Source of the DNA: NCEH01 sp043195125
GTDB lineage: Bacteria; Pseudomonadota; Alphaproteobacteria; Rhizobiales; Xanthobacteraceae
Assembly: GCF_043195125.1 (NCBI RefSeq)
Contig: NZ_JBAFWR010000008.1
Length of the DNA stretch: 64,000 nucleotides
Reading direction: 5' to 3' (one strand)
Position 1 is the first letter of the stretch. Every line of letters starts with the position of its first letter. Of this stretch, positions 1-8,942 are shown piece by piece. The notes below the pieces were generated by a model, which was given only the letters and a program-made list of their open reading frames with translations, ran no database searches and was not told where the DNA came from. Made by a program: the position numbers and the translations under genes.

Positions 1-342
1 CGGCAAAGCGCCGCCCCCGCGCGCGTTAGGGCCATCGACCGATCCTGAGGCGCGCGCGACCCGCCCCGCGCGCGCCGGAGGGTGCATGGCGCGCGCATGC
101 ACGACGCTACGGCAGCTTCCCACAGGGCGGCGCGGGCTTTTCGCGCATCGCGGGCGGTGCGCCCGCACCTGCACTCCACATGACATTTTTATGTCGTCCC
201 GACCCCGCGCCGCGCCCGCAAAATCCCGTCCCAAGCCTTGTGTTTCTTCACTTTTCACCGGGCAAGTGTTGACGGCGGGACCGGCCGTCCGCATGGTGCG
301 GCCGCGCTTACATCTGGGCGTTGACGAGGAGTATTCCCCATC
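1..342. other. GC-rich non-coding leader upstream of homospermidine synthase
   Basis: No convincing gene is visible. An open frame from 86 to 346 has no ribosome binding site and an Arg/Cys-rich composition typical of chance frames in GC-rich DNA. A short perfect hairpin (GACAT, TTTT loop, ATGTC) lies at 182-195. A possible -35 (TTGACG, 269-274) has only a weak -10 (CATGGT, 292-297) 17 bases downstream. The ribosome binding site GAGGAG at 326-331 serves the next gene. Confidence 0.5.
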
Positions 343-1773
343 ATGAGCCAATGGCCGGTTCACGCGAAAATCGATGGACCCATTGTGATGATCGGCTTCG
401 GGTCGATCGGTCGCGGCACGCTGCCGCTTATCGAGCGTCACTTCGAATTCGACAAATCCCGCTTCGTGGTTATCGACCCCGTGGACAAGGATCGTGCTCT
501 GCTGGACGCGCGCGGCGTGCGCTACATCCAGTCCGAGGTGACGGCTGAGAATTATCGCGACCTGCTGACCCCGCTGCTGACGGCGGGCGGCGGGCGCGGC
601 TTCTGCGTCAATCTCTCGGTGGACGTGTCCTCGATCGCGATCATGGAACTGTGCCGGGAAATCGGCGCGCTCTATGTCGATACGGTCATCGAGCCCTGGA
701 AGGGCTTCTATTTCGACAACACCCTCGGCCCCGAGGCGCGCTCCAATTACGCGCTGCGCGAGGGCCTGCTGGATGCGCGCCGGCGTTCGCCGGGCGGCCC
801 CACCGCCGTCTCCACCTGCGGCGCCAATCCGGGCATGGTGTCCTGGTTCGTGAAGCAGGCGCTGCTCAACATCGCCGCCGATACCGGGCTGGACCGGCCG
901 GAGCCCGCCAGCCGCGAGGAATGGGCGCAGCTCGCCCGCGCCCTCGGCGTGAAGGGCATCCACATCGCCGAACGCGACACCCAGCGCGCCCGCGATCCCA
1001 AGCCCGCCGACGTGTTCGTCAACACCTGGTCGGTGGAAGGCTTCGTCTCCGAGGGCCTGCAGCCGGCGGAACTCGGCTGGGGCACGCACGAGAAGCAGCT
1101 TCCCCCGGACGGGCGCACCCATGCGAGCGGCTGCGGCGCCGCCATCTATCTCATGCGGCCCGGCGCGGACACCCGCGTGCGCAGCTGGACCCCGACCCCG
1201 GGGCCGCAGTTCGGCTATCTGGTCACGCACAATGAGGCGATCTCGATCGCCGACTATCTCACCGTGCGCGACGGGGCGAACGTGCTCTATCGCCCCACCT
1301 GCCATTATGCCTACCACCCCTGCAACGACGCGGTGCTGTCGCTGCACGAGATGTTCGGCAATGGCGGCGTGCAGCAATCGTCCTGGAAGATCCTCGACGA
1401 GAACGAGATCGTCGACGGCCGCGACGAGTTGGGCGTGCTGGTCTATGGCCATGCCAAGAACGCCTATTGGTACGGCTCGCACCTCTCCATCGAGGAAGCG
1501 CGCGAACTCGCGCCCTATCAGAACGCCACCGGCCTCCAGGTGACCTCGGCCGTGCTCGCGGGCATGGTGTGGGCGCTCGAAAACCCGGAAGCCGGCATCG
1601 TGGAAGCCGACGAGATGGACTTCCGCCGCTGCCTCCAGGTGCAGGCGCCCTATCTCGGCGAGGTGAAGGGCACCTATACCGACTGGACCCCGCTCACCAA
1701 GCGCGTGGACCTGTTCCCCGAGGACATCGACCGCGAAGACCCCTGGCAGTTCAAGAACATCATCGTGCGCTGA
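343..1773 (+). CDS. hss: Homospermidine synthase
   Basis: This 476-residue protein matches bacterial homospermidine synthase in length and content. The enzyme makes sym-homospermidine from putrescine (two putrescines, or putrescine plus spermidine) in an NAD-dependent cytoplasmic reaction, and it is the usual route to long polyamines in many Alphaproteobacteria. A Rossmann NAD-binding motif GFGSIG is visible at residues 18-23, right after a short N-terminal extension. The start is ATG with GAGGAG 11 bases upstream. The gene stands alone: it is followed by a strong intrinsic terminator, so it is probably a single-gene transcript. No polyamine riboswitch or decarboxylase gene is seen nearby. 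Confidence 0.93.
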   Translation: MSQWPVHAKIDGPIVMIGFGSIGRGTLPLIERHFEFDKSRFVVIDPVDKDRALLDARGVRYIQSEVTAENYRDLLTPLLTAGGGRGFCVNLSVDVSSIAIMELCREIGALYVDTVIEPWKGFYFDNTLGPEARSNYALREGLLDARRRSPGGPTAVSTCGANPGMVSWFVKQALLNIAADTGLDRPEPASREEWAQLARALGVKGIHIAERDTQRARDPKPADVFVNTWSVEGFVSEGLQPAELGWGTHEKQLPPDGRTHASGCGAAIYLMRPGADTRVRSWTPTPGPQFGYLVTHNEAISIADYLTVRDGANVLYRPTCHYAYHPCNDAVLSLHEMFGNGGVQQSSWKILDENEIVDGRDELGVLVYGHAKNAYWYGSHLSIEEARELAPYQNATGLQVTSAVLAGMVWALENPEAGIVEADEMDFRRCLQVQAPYLGEVKGTYTDWTPLTKRVDLFPEDIDREDPWQFKNIIVR

Positions 1774-1830
1774 CCGCGAGGTCGCATCATGCGCTGACCG
1801 CGGCGGCAGCGAACCGCCGCCGCTCGAACG

Positions 1831-1864
1831 AGGCCCTCCCCGCCGGGGAGGGCCTTTTTCTTTT
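1831..1864 (+). terminator. Intrinsic terminator after hss
   Basis: A perfect 11-bp stem (AGGCCCTCCCC, 1831-1841, pairing with GGGGAGGGCCT, 1845-1855) closes a 3-base loop and runs into TTTTTCTTTT. It separates hss from the peptide-transport operon. A weaker GC hairpin (GCGGCGG/CCGCCGC) sits just upstream around 1800-1822. Confidence 0.9.
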
Positions 1865-2016
1865 CCCGCCCGCCCGCTCCTCACCGCAACGTGCACGGCG
1901 GGCGGGGAGAATGTGGCGCGGCCTGTGCGCTCCGCCATTTTTATGCCGTCGCGGCAGGTGCCATAATCGGATATTGGCTGAAGCGCAGTCGCTTATCCCA
2001 GCCTCCGGAGCCGCTG

Positions 2017-3912
2017 ATGCATGTGAAGGTCCGCCTCGCCGCCCTCCTCGTTTCCCTCCTGCCCGTTCTGGGCCTGCCGGGGACGATCCGCGACGCGGCC
2101 GCGCAGGGCGCCTCGACCCCGGCCGCAGCACCGGCCGACGCCGGCCCCTTCCGTTTCGCGACCTCGCTGATGGGCACGCCGAAATATCCGGCGGATTTCA
2201 AGCATTTCGACTATGTGAACCCGGACGCGCCCAAGGGCGGCACCGTGCGCCTGTCCGAGAACGGCACCTTCGACAGCTTCAACGCGATCATCACCCGCGG
2301 CACGCCGGGCGCGGGGCTCGGCCTGATCTACGATACGCTCACCACCCAGTCCCGCGACGAGGTGGCGACCGCCTATGGCCTGATCGCGGACGGCATCCGC
2401 TTTCCGCCGGATTTCTCCTCCGTCACCTATCGCCTGCGGCCGGAGGCGAAATGGCATGACGGCACGCCGATCACCCCCGACGATGTGATCTGGTCGTTCG
2501 ACGTGCTCACCAAGAACAATCCCGGGCAGGCCTTCTATTATCGCCACGTGAAAGAGGTTCAGAAGACCGGCGAACGGGAGGTGACCTTCACCTTCGACCA
2601 GGGCGGCAATCGCGAACTGCCGCAGATCGTCGGCGAGATGATGGTGCTGCCCAAGCATTGGTGGACCGGCACCGACGGCACCGGCAAGAAGCGCGACATC
2701 ACCCAGGGCACGCTGGAGGCGCCGCTCGGCTCGGGTGCCTACAAGATCAAGTCCTTCGTGCCCGGCCGCACCATCGTGTACGAACGGGTGAAGGATTATT
2801 GGGGCGCGAACCTGCCGGTGAATGTCGGCACGAACAATTTCGACGAGATCCGCTACGAATATTATCGCGACGACACGGTGGAGCTGGAAGCCTTTAAGGC
2901 CGACCAATACGACTTCCGTGTCGAGATCTCGGCCAAGAACTGGGCCACCGCCTACGACTTCCCGGCCAAGACCGACGGCAAGGTGCTGCTCGAAACCTTC
3001 GAGAACCGCGCCTCCGGTGTCATGCAGGCGTTCGTGCCCAATCTGCGCCGGCCGAAGTTCCAGGACCCGCGCGTGCGCCGGGCGCTGAACTATGCGCTCG
3101 ACTTCGAGGGCATGAACAAGACTCTGTTCTTCGACCAGTACGAGCGGGTGAACAGCTATTTCAGCGGCACGGAGCTGGCCTCCTCGGGCCTGCCCGCCGG
3201 GCGCGAGCTGGAAATCCTCACCCCGCTGAAGGACAAGCTGCCGGCCGAGGTCTTCACCAAGCCCTATGTCAATCCCGTCAACGGCACCGACCAGGACCGC
3301 CGCAGCAATCTGCGCATGGCTGCCGACCTGCTGAAACAGGCGGGATATGTGGTGAAGGGCAAGCAACTGGTGGACGCCTCAGGCGCGCCCTTCACCATCG
3401 AGATCCTGCTGACGAGCCCCTCCTTCGAACGCGTCGCCCTGTTCTACAAGCCGGCGCTGGAACGCCTCGGCATCGGCGTCTCGGTGCGGATGGTGGATAC
3501 CTCACAATATATCAACCGCATCCGCTCGCGCGATTTCGACATGATCGTCGCGAGCTGGGGCCAGTCGCTCTCGCCCGGCAATGAGCAGCGCGATTACTGG
3601 GGCTCGGATTCCGCGACGCGCGACGGCTCGCGCAATTATGCCGGCATCTCCAATCCGGCCATCGACGCGCTGATCGAGAAGGTGATCTACGCCACCAGCC
3701 GCGAGGATCTGGTGGCCGCGACCCACGCACTCGACCGCGCGCTGCTGTGGAACGACTATGTCATCCCCGCCTGGACGCTGCGCTACACCCGCACCGCCCG
3801 CTGGGACCGCTTCAGCCATCCGGAAAAGCTGCCGCGCTATTCCTATGCCTTCCCCGAAATCTGGTGGTGGGACGCGGCCAAGGCGGCGAAGGTCGGGACC
3901 CGCGGCCAATGA
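2017..3912 (+). CDS. Yej-type oligopeptide ABC transporter, periplasmic binding protein 1
   Basis: A 631-residue solute-binding protein of the SBP_bac_5 (oligopeptide/nickel) family, YejA-like. Residues 1 to about 31 form a Sec-type signal peptide ending in DAAAQG. The mature protein starts with the YejA-like region YPADFKHFDYVNPDAPKGGT. In E. coli, YejABEF imports oligopeptides and microcin C. ATG 2017 was chosen because it has GGAG at 2007-2010 and places a signal peptide at the N-terminus; the frame stays open upstream without either. The stop overlaps the start of the next gene by 4 bases (ATGA), so the two binding proteins are translationally coupled. The peptide specificity cannot be read from sequence. 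Confidence 0.88.
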   Translation: MHVKVRLAALLVSLLPVLGLPGTIRDAAAQGASTPAAAPADAGPFRFATSLMGTPKYPADFKHFDYVNPDAPKGGTVRLSENGTFDSFNAIITRGTPGAGLGLIYDTLTTQSRDEVATAYGLIADGIRFPPDFSSVTYRLRPEAKWHDGTPITPDDVIWSFDVLTKNNPGQAFYYRHVKEVQKTGEREVTFTFDQGGNRELPQIVGEMMVLPKHWWTGTDGTGKKRDITQGTLEAPLGSGAYKIKSFVPGRTIVYERVKDYWGANLPVNVGTNNFDEIRYEYYRDDTVELEAFKADQYDFRVEISAKNWATAYDFPAKTDGKVLLETFENRASGVMQAFVPNLRRPKFQDPRVRRALNYALDFEGMNKTLFFDQYERVNSYFSGTELASSGLPAGRELEILTPLKDKLPAEVFTKPYVNPVNGTDQDRRSNLRMAADLLKQAGYVVKGKQLVDASGAPFTIEILLTSPSFERVALFYKPALERLGIGVSVRMVDTSQYINRIRSRDFDMIVASWGQSLSPGNEQRDYWGSDSATRDGSRNYAGISNPAIDALIEKVIYATSREDLVAATHALDRALLWNDYVIPAWTLRYTRTARWDRFSHPEKLPRYSYAFPEIWWWDAAKAAKVGTRGQ

Positions 3913-5828
3913 GCGATTTCGATCGCCGCACCCTGTTGCGCCTCGCCGCCGCCGGCGGGGTCACGCTGCTCGCCCGGCCGGCGTTCAGCCAGACCCAGGC
4001 CACGCCCGACGGCAAGACGGCGGCGGAGGCGGAAGGCGGCGCATCGTCCGCGCCAGGGGTGGAGCGACACGGCATCTCCTCCTTCGGCGAACTGAAATAT
4101 CCCAAGGACTTCAAGCATTTCGACTATGTGAACCCGGACGCCCCCAAGGGCGGCACGTTTTCGCAGATCGGCCCGACGGCGGCCTATAACCAATCGTTCC
4201 AGACCTTCAACTCGCTCAACGGCTACATCCTGCGCGGCGATGGCGCCCAGGGGCTGGCGCTGATCTTCGACAGCCTGATGGCCCGCGCCACCGACGAGCC
4301 GGATGCGCTCTATGGCCTCGTCGCTTCCGGCGTGACCATCGGGGATAGCGGCCAGCTCTACACCTTCCGCCTGCGCCCCGAGGCGCGCTTCCACGACGGC
4401 ACCCCGCTGACGGCGGAGGACGTGGCCTTCTCGCTCAACACGCTGAAGGCGCAGGGCCATCCGCTGATCCGCCAGGCGCTGCGCGAGTTCACCGGCGCCG
4501 AGGCGGGCGGGACGGGCACCGTGAACCTGCGCTTCACCGCGCAGCGTCCGCGCGACGTGCCGCTCTATGCCGCGAGCCTGCCGATCTTCTCCAAGGCCTA
4601 TTATACCAAGCACAAGTTCGAGGAGACGACGCTGGAGCCGCCGCTCGGCAGCAGCGCCTACAAGATCGGCCGCTTCGAATCCGGCCGCTATATCGAATAC
4701 GACCGGGTGAAGGACTATTGGGCCAAGGACCTGCCCGTGAACGTAGGGCGCAACAATTTCGACACCCTGCGCTTCGAATATTTCCGCGATCGGGATGTCG
4801 GCTTCGAGGCGTTCAAGGCCCGCGTCTATCTGTTCCGCGAGGAATTCACCTCGCGCGCCTGGTCCACCCAATATGATTTCCCCGCACTGCGCGACGGCCA
4901 TGTGAAGCGCGACGTTCTGCCGGACGAGACCCCCTCGGGCGCGCAGGGCTGGTTCTTCAACACCCGCCGGCCGAAATTCTTCGACCGCTCGGTGCGCGAG
5001 GCGATCTCGCTCGCCTTCGATTTCGAATGGACCAACAAGAACCTGATGTTCGGCCAGTATGAGCGCACTTGGTCGTTCTTCCAGAATTCCGACCTGATGG
5101 CGCAGGGCAAGCCTTCGCCGGCGGAAGAAAAGCTGCTGCGCCCCTATGCCGAGCGCCTGCCGCAGGATGTGTTCGAGGAGGCCTATGCGCCGCCCGTCAC
5201 CGACGGCTCTGGCCAGGACCGCGCCCTGCTGCGCCGCGCGGCCGCCTTGCTGAAGGAAGCCGGCTATACCATCCAGCAAGGCAAGCTGGTGGACGGCAAG
5301 GGCCAGCCGCTGCAGATCGAATTCCTGGACGACGAGGGCTCGTTCGAGCGCCACACCGCCCGCTTCATCGGCAATCTGAAGCTGCTCGGCATCGACGCCA
5401 CCTATCGCATCGTCGATCCCGCGCAATATCAGGCGCGGCTGAAGGATTTCGACTTCGACATCGTGGTGCGCCGCTATTCGGTATCGCTCAATCCTGGCGA
5501 GGAATTGCGCGCCTATTTCGGCAGCGAGGCGGCGCGCACGCGCGGCTCGAACAATCTCTCCGGCATTTCCGATACCGCCGTGGACGGGCTGATCGACGTG
5601 GCGCTGGGCGCCCAGACCCGTCCAGACCTTGTCACCGCCTGCCGCGCGCTCGACCGGGTGCTGCGCGCCGGCCGCTATTGGGTGCCGCAATGGAACAAGG
5701 CCTCCCATTGGGTCGCCTATTGGGACCTGTTCGAGCGCCCCGCCGTGAAGCCGAAATATGATCGCGGCGTGCTCGACACCTGGTGGCAGAAGCCGGCATC
5801 CTCCCTGCCGCCCGTAAAGGGCGGTTGA
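3909..5828 (+). CDS. Yej-type oligopeptide ABC transporter, periplasmic binding protein 2
   Basis: A second 639-residue SBP_bac_5 protein, clearly paralogous to the preceding gene: both carry the identical block KHFDYVNPDAPKGGT near the mature N-terminus and can be aligned along their length. Unlike its partner it begins with a twin-arginine-type leader (RRTLLRL at residues 6-12, then a hydrophobic stretch, cleavage probably near FSQ), so the two copies may leave the cytoplasm by different routes. ATG 3909 overlaps the previous stop. The pair probably arose by tandem duplication and may broaden the range of peptides delivered to the YejBEF membrane complex. Confidence 0.88.
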   Translation: MSDFDRRTLLRLAAAGGVTLLARPAFSQTQATPDGKTAAEAEGGASSAPGVERHGISSFGELKYPKDFKHFDYVNPDAPKGGTFSQIGPTAAYNQSFQTFNSLNGYILRGDGAQGLALIFDSLMARATDEPDALYGLVASGVTIGDSGQLYTFRLRPEARFHDGTPLTAEDVAFSLNTLKAQGHPLIRQALREFTGAEAGGTGTVNLRFTAQRPRDVPLYAASLPIFSKAYYTKHKFEETTLEPPLGSSAYKIGRFESGRYIEYDRVKDYWAKDLPVNVGRNNFDTLRFEYFRDRDVGFEAFKARVYLFREEFTSRAWSTQYDFPALRDGHVKRDVLPDETPSGAQGWFFNTRRPKFFDRSVREAISLAFDFEWTNKNLMFGQYERTWSFFQNSDLMAQGKPSPAEEKLLRPYAERLPQDVFEEAYAPPVTDGSGQDRALLRRAAALLKEAGYTIQQGKLVDGKGQPLQIEFLDDEGSFERHTARFIGNLKLLGIDATYRIVDPAQYQARLKDFDFDIVVRRYSVSLNPGEELRAYFGSEAARTRGSNNLSGISDTAVDGLIDVALGAQTRPDLVTACRALDRVLRAGRYWVPQWNKASHWVAYWDLFERPAVKPKYDRGVLDTWWQKPASSLPPVKGG

Positions 5829-5874
5829 CGCCGCCCGCCAGAGCCCGCACCGTCGGCCCGAACCTGGAGACCCG

Positions 5875-6987
5875 ATGCTCGCTTATATCATCCGCCGTGT
5901 CGCGCTCATGATCCCGACCATCCTCGGCATCATGCTGGTTTCGTTCGTGGTGGTGCAGTTTGCGCCGGGCGGCCCGGTGGAACGGGTGATCGCGCAGCTG
6001 ACCGGCGACGGCGCCTCCGCCACCTCGCGCATTTCCGGCCAGGGCGGCGATTTCGCCGGCGGCGCCACGTTGCCGGGCGGCGGCGGGGCGGATGCCTCGG
6101 CCTCGAAATATCGCGGCGCCCAGGGGCTGGATCCGAAATTCATCCAGGAGCTGGAGAAGCAGTTCGGCTTCGACAAGCCGGCCTATGAGCGCTTCTGGCT
6201 GATGATCAAGAATTACGCGACCTTCGATTTCGGCCGCTCCTATTTCCGCGACATTCGCGTCATCGACCTGATCGCGGAGAAGATGCCGGTCTCGATCTCG
6301 CTCGGCCTGTGGATGACGCTTTTGACCTACGCCATCTCGATCCCGCTCGGCATCTCCAAGGCCATGCGCGACGGCTCGCGCTTCGATGTGTGGACCTCGG
6401 CGGTGATCATCGTCGGCTATGCCATCCCGTCCTTCCTGTTCGCCATCCTGCTGATCATCCTGTTCGCCGGCGGCTCGTTCCTGGATTGGTTTCCGCTGCG
6501 CGGCCTCACCTCGGACAATTGGAGCCAGATGTCCTGGCCCGCGCGCATCGCCGATTATGGCTGGCACCTGGTGCTGCCGCTCACCTCCATGGTGCTCGGC
6601 GCCTTCGCCACCATGACCTTGCTGACCAAGAATTCGTTCCTGGAAGAGATCCGCAAGCAATATGTCACCACCGCCCGCATGAAGGGGCTCTCCGAGCGCA
6701 GCGTGCTCTATCGCCACGTGTTCCGGAACGCGATGCTGATCGTCATCGCCGGCTTTCCCGGCGCCTTCATCTCCGCCTTCTTCACCGGCTCGCTGCTGAT
6801 CGAGACCATCTTCTCCCTCGACGGGCTCGGCCTGCTGGGCTTCGAGAGCGTGCTGAACCGCGATTATCCGGTGGTGTTCGGCACGCTCTATATCTTTTCA
6901 CTGGCGGGCCTCGTGGTCGGCCTCCTGTCGGACCTCACCTACATGCTGGTCGATCCGCGGATCGATTTCGAGACGCGGGACGTCTGA
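5875..6987 (+). CDS. yejB: Yej-type oligopeptide ABC transporter permease (YejB-like)
   Basis: A 370-residue inner-membrane permease of the BPD_transp_1 (DppB/OppB) family. The N-terminal helix (residues about 9-30) is followed by the Gly-rich periplasmic insert typical of YejB (residues about 45-85) and then five further membrane segments. The EAA-loop-type segment is around residues 265-285 (RMKGLSERSVLYRHVFRNAM). It forms the membrane channel with the next gene. Starts 46 bases after the second binding protein, with GGAG just upstream of ATG 5875. Confidence 0.9.
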   Translation: MLAYIIRRVALMIPTILGIMLVSFVVVQFAPGGPVERVIAQLTGDGASATSRISGQGGDFAGGATLPGGGGADASASKYRGAQGLDPKFIQELEKQFGFDKPAYERFWLMIKNYATFDFGRSYFRDIRVIDLIAEKMPVSISLGLWMTLLTYAISIPLGISKAMRDGSRFDVWTSAVIIVGYAIPSFLFAILLIILFAGGSFLDWFPLRGLTSDNWSQMSWPARIADYGWHLVLPLTSMVLGAFATMTLLTKNSFLEEIRKQYVTTARMKGLSERSVLYRHVFRNAMLIVIAGFPGAFISAFFTGSLLIETIFSLDGLGLLGFESVLNRDYPVVFGTLYIFSLAGLVVGLLSDLTYMLVDPRIDFETRDV

Positions 6988-6990
6988 ACC

Positions 6991-8169
6991 ATGACGGCCC
7001 TGCCCACCCTTCCCCAGACCGCCCCCGCCACCCCGCCGGCCCCCATGCCGACGGCGAAGCCGACCAAGCGGCCCTTCTTCTCGCCGCTCAACCGGCGGCG
7101 CATCGCCAATTTCCGCGCCAACAGGCGCGGCTGGTGGTCCTTCGTGCTGTTCATGATCCTGTTCGTGCTCAGCCTGTTCGCGGAATTCATCGCCAACGAC
7201 CGGCCGATCGTGGTGCGCTTCGATGGCGCCTATTATTTCCCCGTGCTGACCGCTTATCCCGAAACCACGTTCGGCGGCGATTTCGAGACCACGGCGGATT
7301 ATCGCGATCCCTATCTGCGCAAGCTGATCGACGAGAAGGGCGGCTGGATGATCTGGCCGCCGGTGCATTTCAGCTATTCCACTCACAATCTGGACCTGCC
7401 GACCCCCGCCCCCTCGCCGCCCACCTGGATGCTGAGCGAGGAGCAGTGCAAATCGGTGGCCGAGCGCAAGGGCGTCTCCGGCTGCTCGGGGCTCGAATAC
7501 AATTGGCTGGGCACCGACGACCAGGGCCGCGATGTGCTGGCACGCCTGATCTACGGCTTCCGCATCTCGGTGCTGTTCGGGCTCGCGCTGACCCTCGTCT
7601 CTTCCGCCATCGGGGTCGCGGCAGGCGCGGTCCAGGGCTATTTCGGCGGCTGGGTGGACCTTCTGTTCCAGCGCTTCATCGAGGTGTGGACCTCCATCCC
7701 CTCGCTCTACCTGCTGCTCATCATCTCCTCGGTGCTGGTGCCCGGCTTCTGGGTGCTGCTGGGCATCCTGCTGCTATTCTCCTGGGTCTCGCTGGTGAGC
7801 CTGGTGCGGGCGGAATTCCTGCGCGCGCGCAATTTCGAATATGTGCAGGCGGCGCGCGCCTTGGGCGTGAACAATTTCACCATCATGGTGCGGCACCTTT
7901 TGCCCAACGCCATGGTGGCGACGCTCACCTTCCTGCCGTTCATCCTCTCCTCCTCGGTGATGACGCTGACCGCCCTGGACTTCCTCGGCTTCGGCCTGCC
8001 GCCCGGCTCGCCCTCGCTGGGCGAACTGCTCTCGCAAGGCAAATCCAACGTCCAGGCCCCCTGGCTGGGCCTTGCCGGCTTCTTCACCGTGGGATTGATG
8101 CTGAGCCTTCTGATCTTCATCGGCGAGGCGGTGCGCGACGCCTTCGACCCGCGCAAGACCTTCGGGTGA
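6991..8169 (+). CDS. yejE: Yej-type oligopeptide ABC transporter permease (YejE-like)
   Basis: A 392-residue permease of the DppC/OppC type. A proline-rich cytoplasmic N-terminus (residues 1-40) leads to a first membrane helix, then a long periplasmic domain (about 70-170, including EYNWLGTDDQGRDVLARL, the segment that typically precedes the transport domain), then the transport domain with an EAA loop (ARALGVNNFTIMVRHLLPNAM). It starts 3 bases after yejB. The expected next gene, yejF, is delayed by 760 bases by an inserted toxin-antitoxin cassette. Confidence 0.9.
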   Translation: MTALPTLPQTAPATPPAPMPTAKPTKRPFFSPLNRRRIANFRANRRGWWSFVLFMILFVLSLFAEFIANDRPIVVRFDGAYYFPVLTAYPETTFGGDFETTADYRDPYLRKLIDEKGGWMIWPPVHFSYSTHNLDLPTPAPSPPTWMLSEEQCKSVAERKGVSGCSGLEYNWLGTDDQGRDVLARLIYGFRISVLFGLALTLVSSAIGVAAGAVQGYFGGWVDLLFQRFIEVWTSIPSLYLLLIISSVLVPGFWVLLGILLLFSWVSLVSLVRAEFLRARNFEYVQAARALGVNNFTIMVRHLLPNAMVATLTFLPFILSSSVMTLTALDFLGFGLPPGSPSLGELLSQGKSNVQAPWLGLAGFFTVGLMLSLLIFIGEAVRDAFDPRKTFG

Positions 8170-8203
8170 GGTGTGGTAGGATGCACGCCATGGAGATGAA
8201 GCT

Positions 8204-8470
8204 ATGAACAGGATCGTGCGGGAGCATTATCCCGTGGAGAAATTGCCGGAGGATCTGCGGGACGGATTGCCTGCGGGCGTGACGGTGACAGTAACGGTGG
8301 AAGACGAAGGCGGACGTAGGGATACGATCGAGCCGTCTTTAAGGGAAGTCGCTCGCAATCCCAAGCGAATGACCTTTGCCGAAGCGCGCGCTCTTGCGCA
8401 AAGGGCCATGCCCATCGGAGACGATGCTGTCGAACGCATCAGAAAGCTGCGCGATGAGTGGGATACCTGA
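8204..8470 (+). CDS. Probable antitoxin of a PIN-domain toxin-antitoxin pair
   Basis: A small 88-residue protein with no family I can name. It has an acidic, Glu/Arg-rich C-terminal half (residues 45-88) of the kind that wraps a toxin, and a short beta-rich N-terminal half containing TVTVTVEDEG. The call rests on position and size: it immediately precedes a PIN-domain gene and overlaps its start by 17 bases, the usual antitoxin-then-toxin order. It lies between yejE and yejF and locally lowers the GC content. Antitoxins of such pairs normally bind the promoter and the toxin. Confidence 0.6.
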   Translation: MNRIVREHYPVEKLPEDLRDGLPAGVTVTVTVEDEGGRRDTIEPSLREVARNPKRMTFAEARALAQRAMPIGDDAVERIRKLRDEWDT

Positions 8471-8942
8471 TCCGCAGGACGAAGCGAGGATCTATCTCGA
8501 CACTAATGTATTTATTGATGTTTTCGAGGGGCAAGGGCCGATTTCGAGGGCGCTCGAAGCGCTCTTCCTTGCGGAAGGCGATTGGAAACTGCAACCGCTC
8601 GTTACCAGCGAGCTGACTCTCAGTGAGCTATTGGTCAAGCCGCTGGAAACCCGCAGGGCCGAGTTGGTGAGCGTCTATGACAATTGGACCATCACGAACG
8701 ATCAGATCGAAGTGGTGCCAGTTGTTCGTCGTGTCCTGCATACGGCGGCGGAAATTCGGGCCAAGGAGAAATCCATGAAGCTTCCCGATGCGATCCATGT
8801 CGCCAGCGCCGTTGCAGTGGGGTGCCGGTTCTTTCTCACCCGAGATACAACGCTTTGGACTCCCCCCGAAATCTCCAAGGTCCTCACGACCGAGGACAAT
8901 GTCTGGCGGCTCTTTAAGGAGATTTCGGCGCGTGCCCACTGA
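8454..8942 (+). CDS. PIN-domain protein, probable VapC-like toxin
   Basis: A 162-residue PIN-domain protein, a family whose toxin members are Mg-dependent RNases that cut tRNA or rRNA. The acidic active-site residues can be placed: Asp16 in LDTNVF, Glu58 in TLSELL, Asp112 in LPDAIH and Asp131 in LTRD. ATG 8454 lies inside the antitoxin gene; an earlier in-frame start at 8376 would add 26 residues of non-PIN sequence and was rejected. The end overlaps the GTG start of the yejF gene (8932), so toxin, antitoxin and transporter ATPase would be translationally linked. The AT-richer codons near LDTNVFIDVF suggest later acquisition. Confidence 0.8.
   Translation: MSGIPDPQDEARIYLDTNVFIDVFEGQGPISRALEALFLAEGDWKLQPLVTSELTLSELLVKPLETRRAELVSVYDNWTITNDQIEVVPVVRRVLHTAAEIRAKEKSMKLPDAIHVASAVAVGCRFFLTRDTTLWTPPEISKVLTTEDNVWRLFKEISARAH

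Noticed and set aside
1..342. Possible polyamine riboswitch before hss
   Set aside because: Only a short 5-bp stem with TTTT loop (182-195) is visible; no conserved riboswitch structure could be built.
86..346. Small open frame before hss
   Set aside because: No ribosome binding site, Arg/Cys-rich chance composition, and it overlaps the hss start.
1985..2000. DnaA-box-like TTATCC near the first yejA gene
   Set aside because: A single partial match without clustering or AT-rich DNA does not support an origin, despite the parS site elsewhere.
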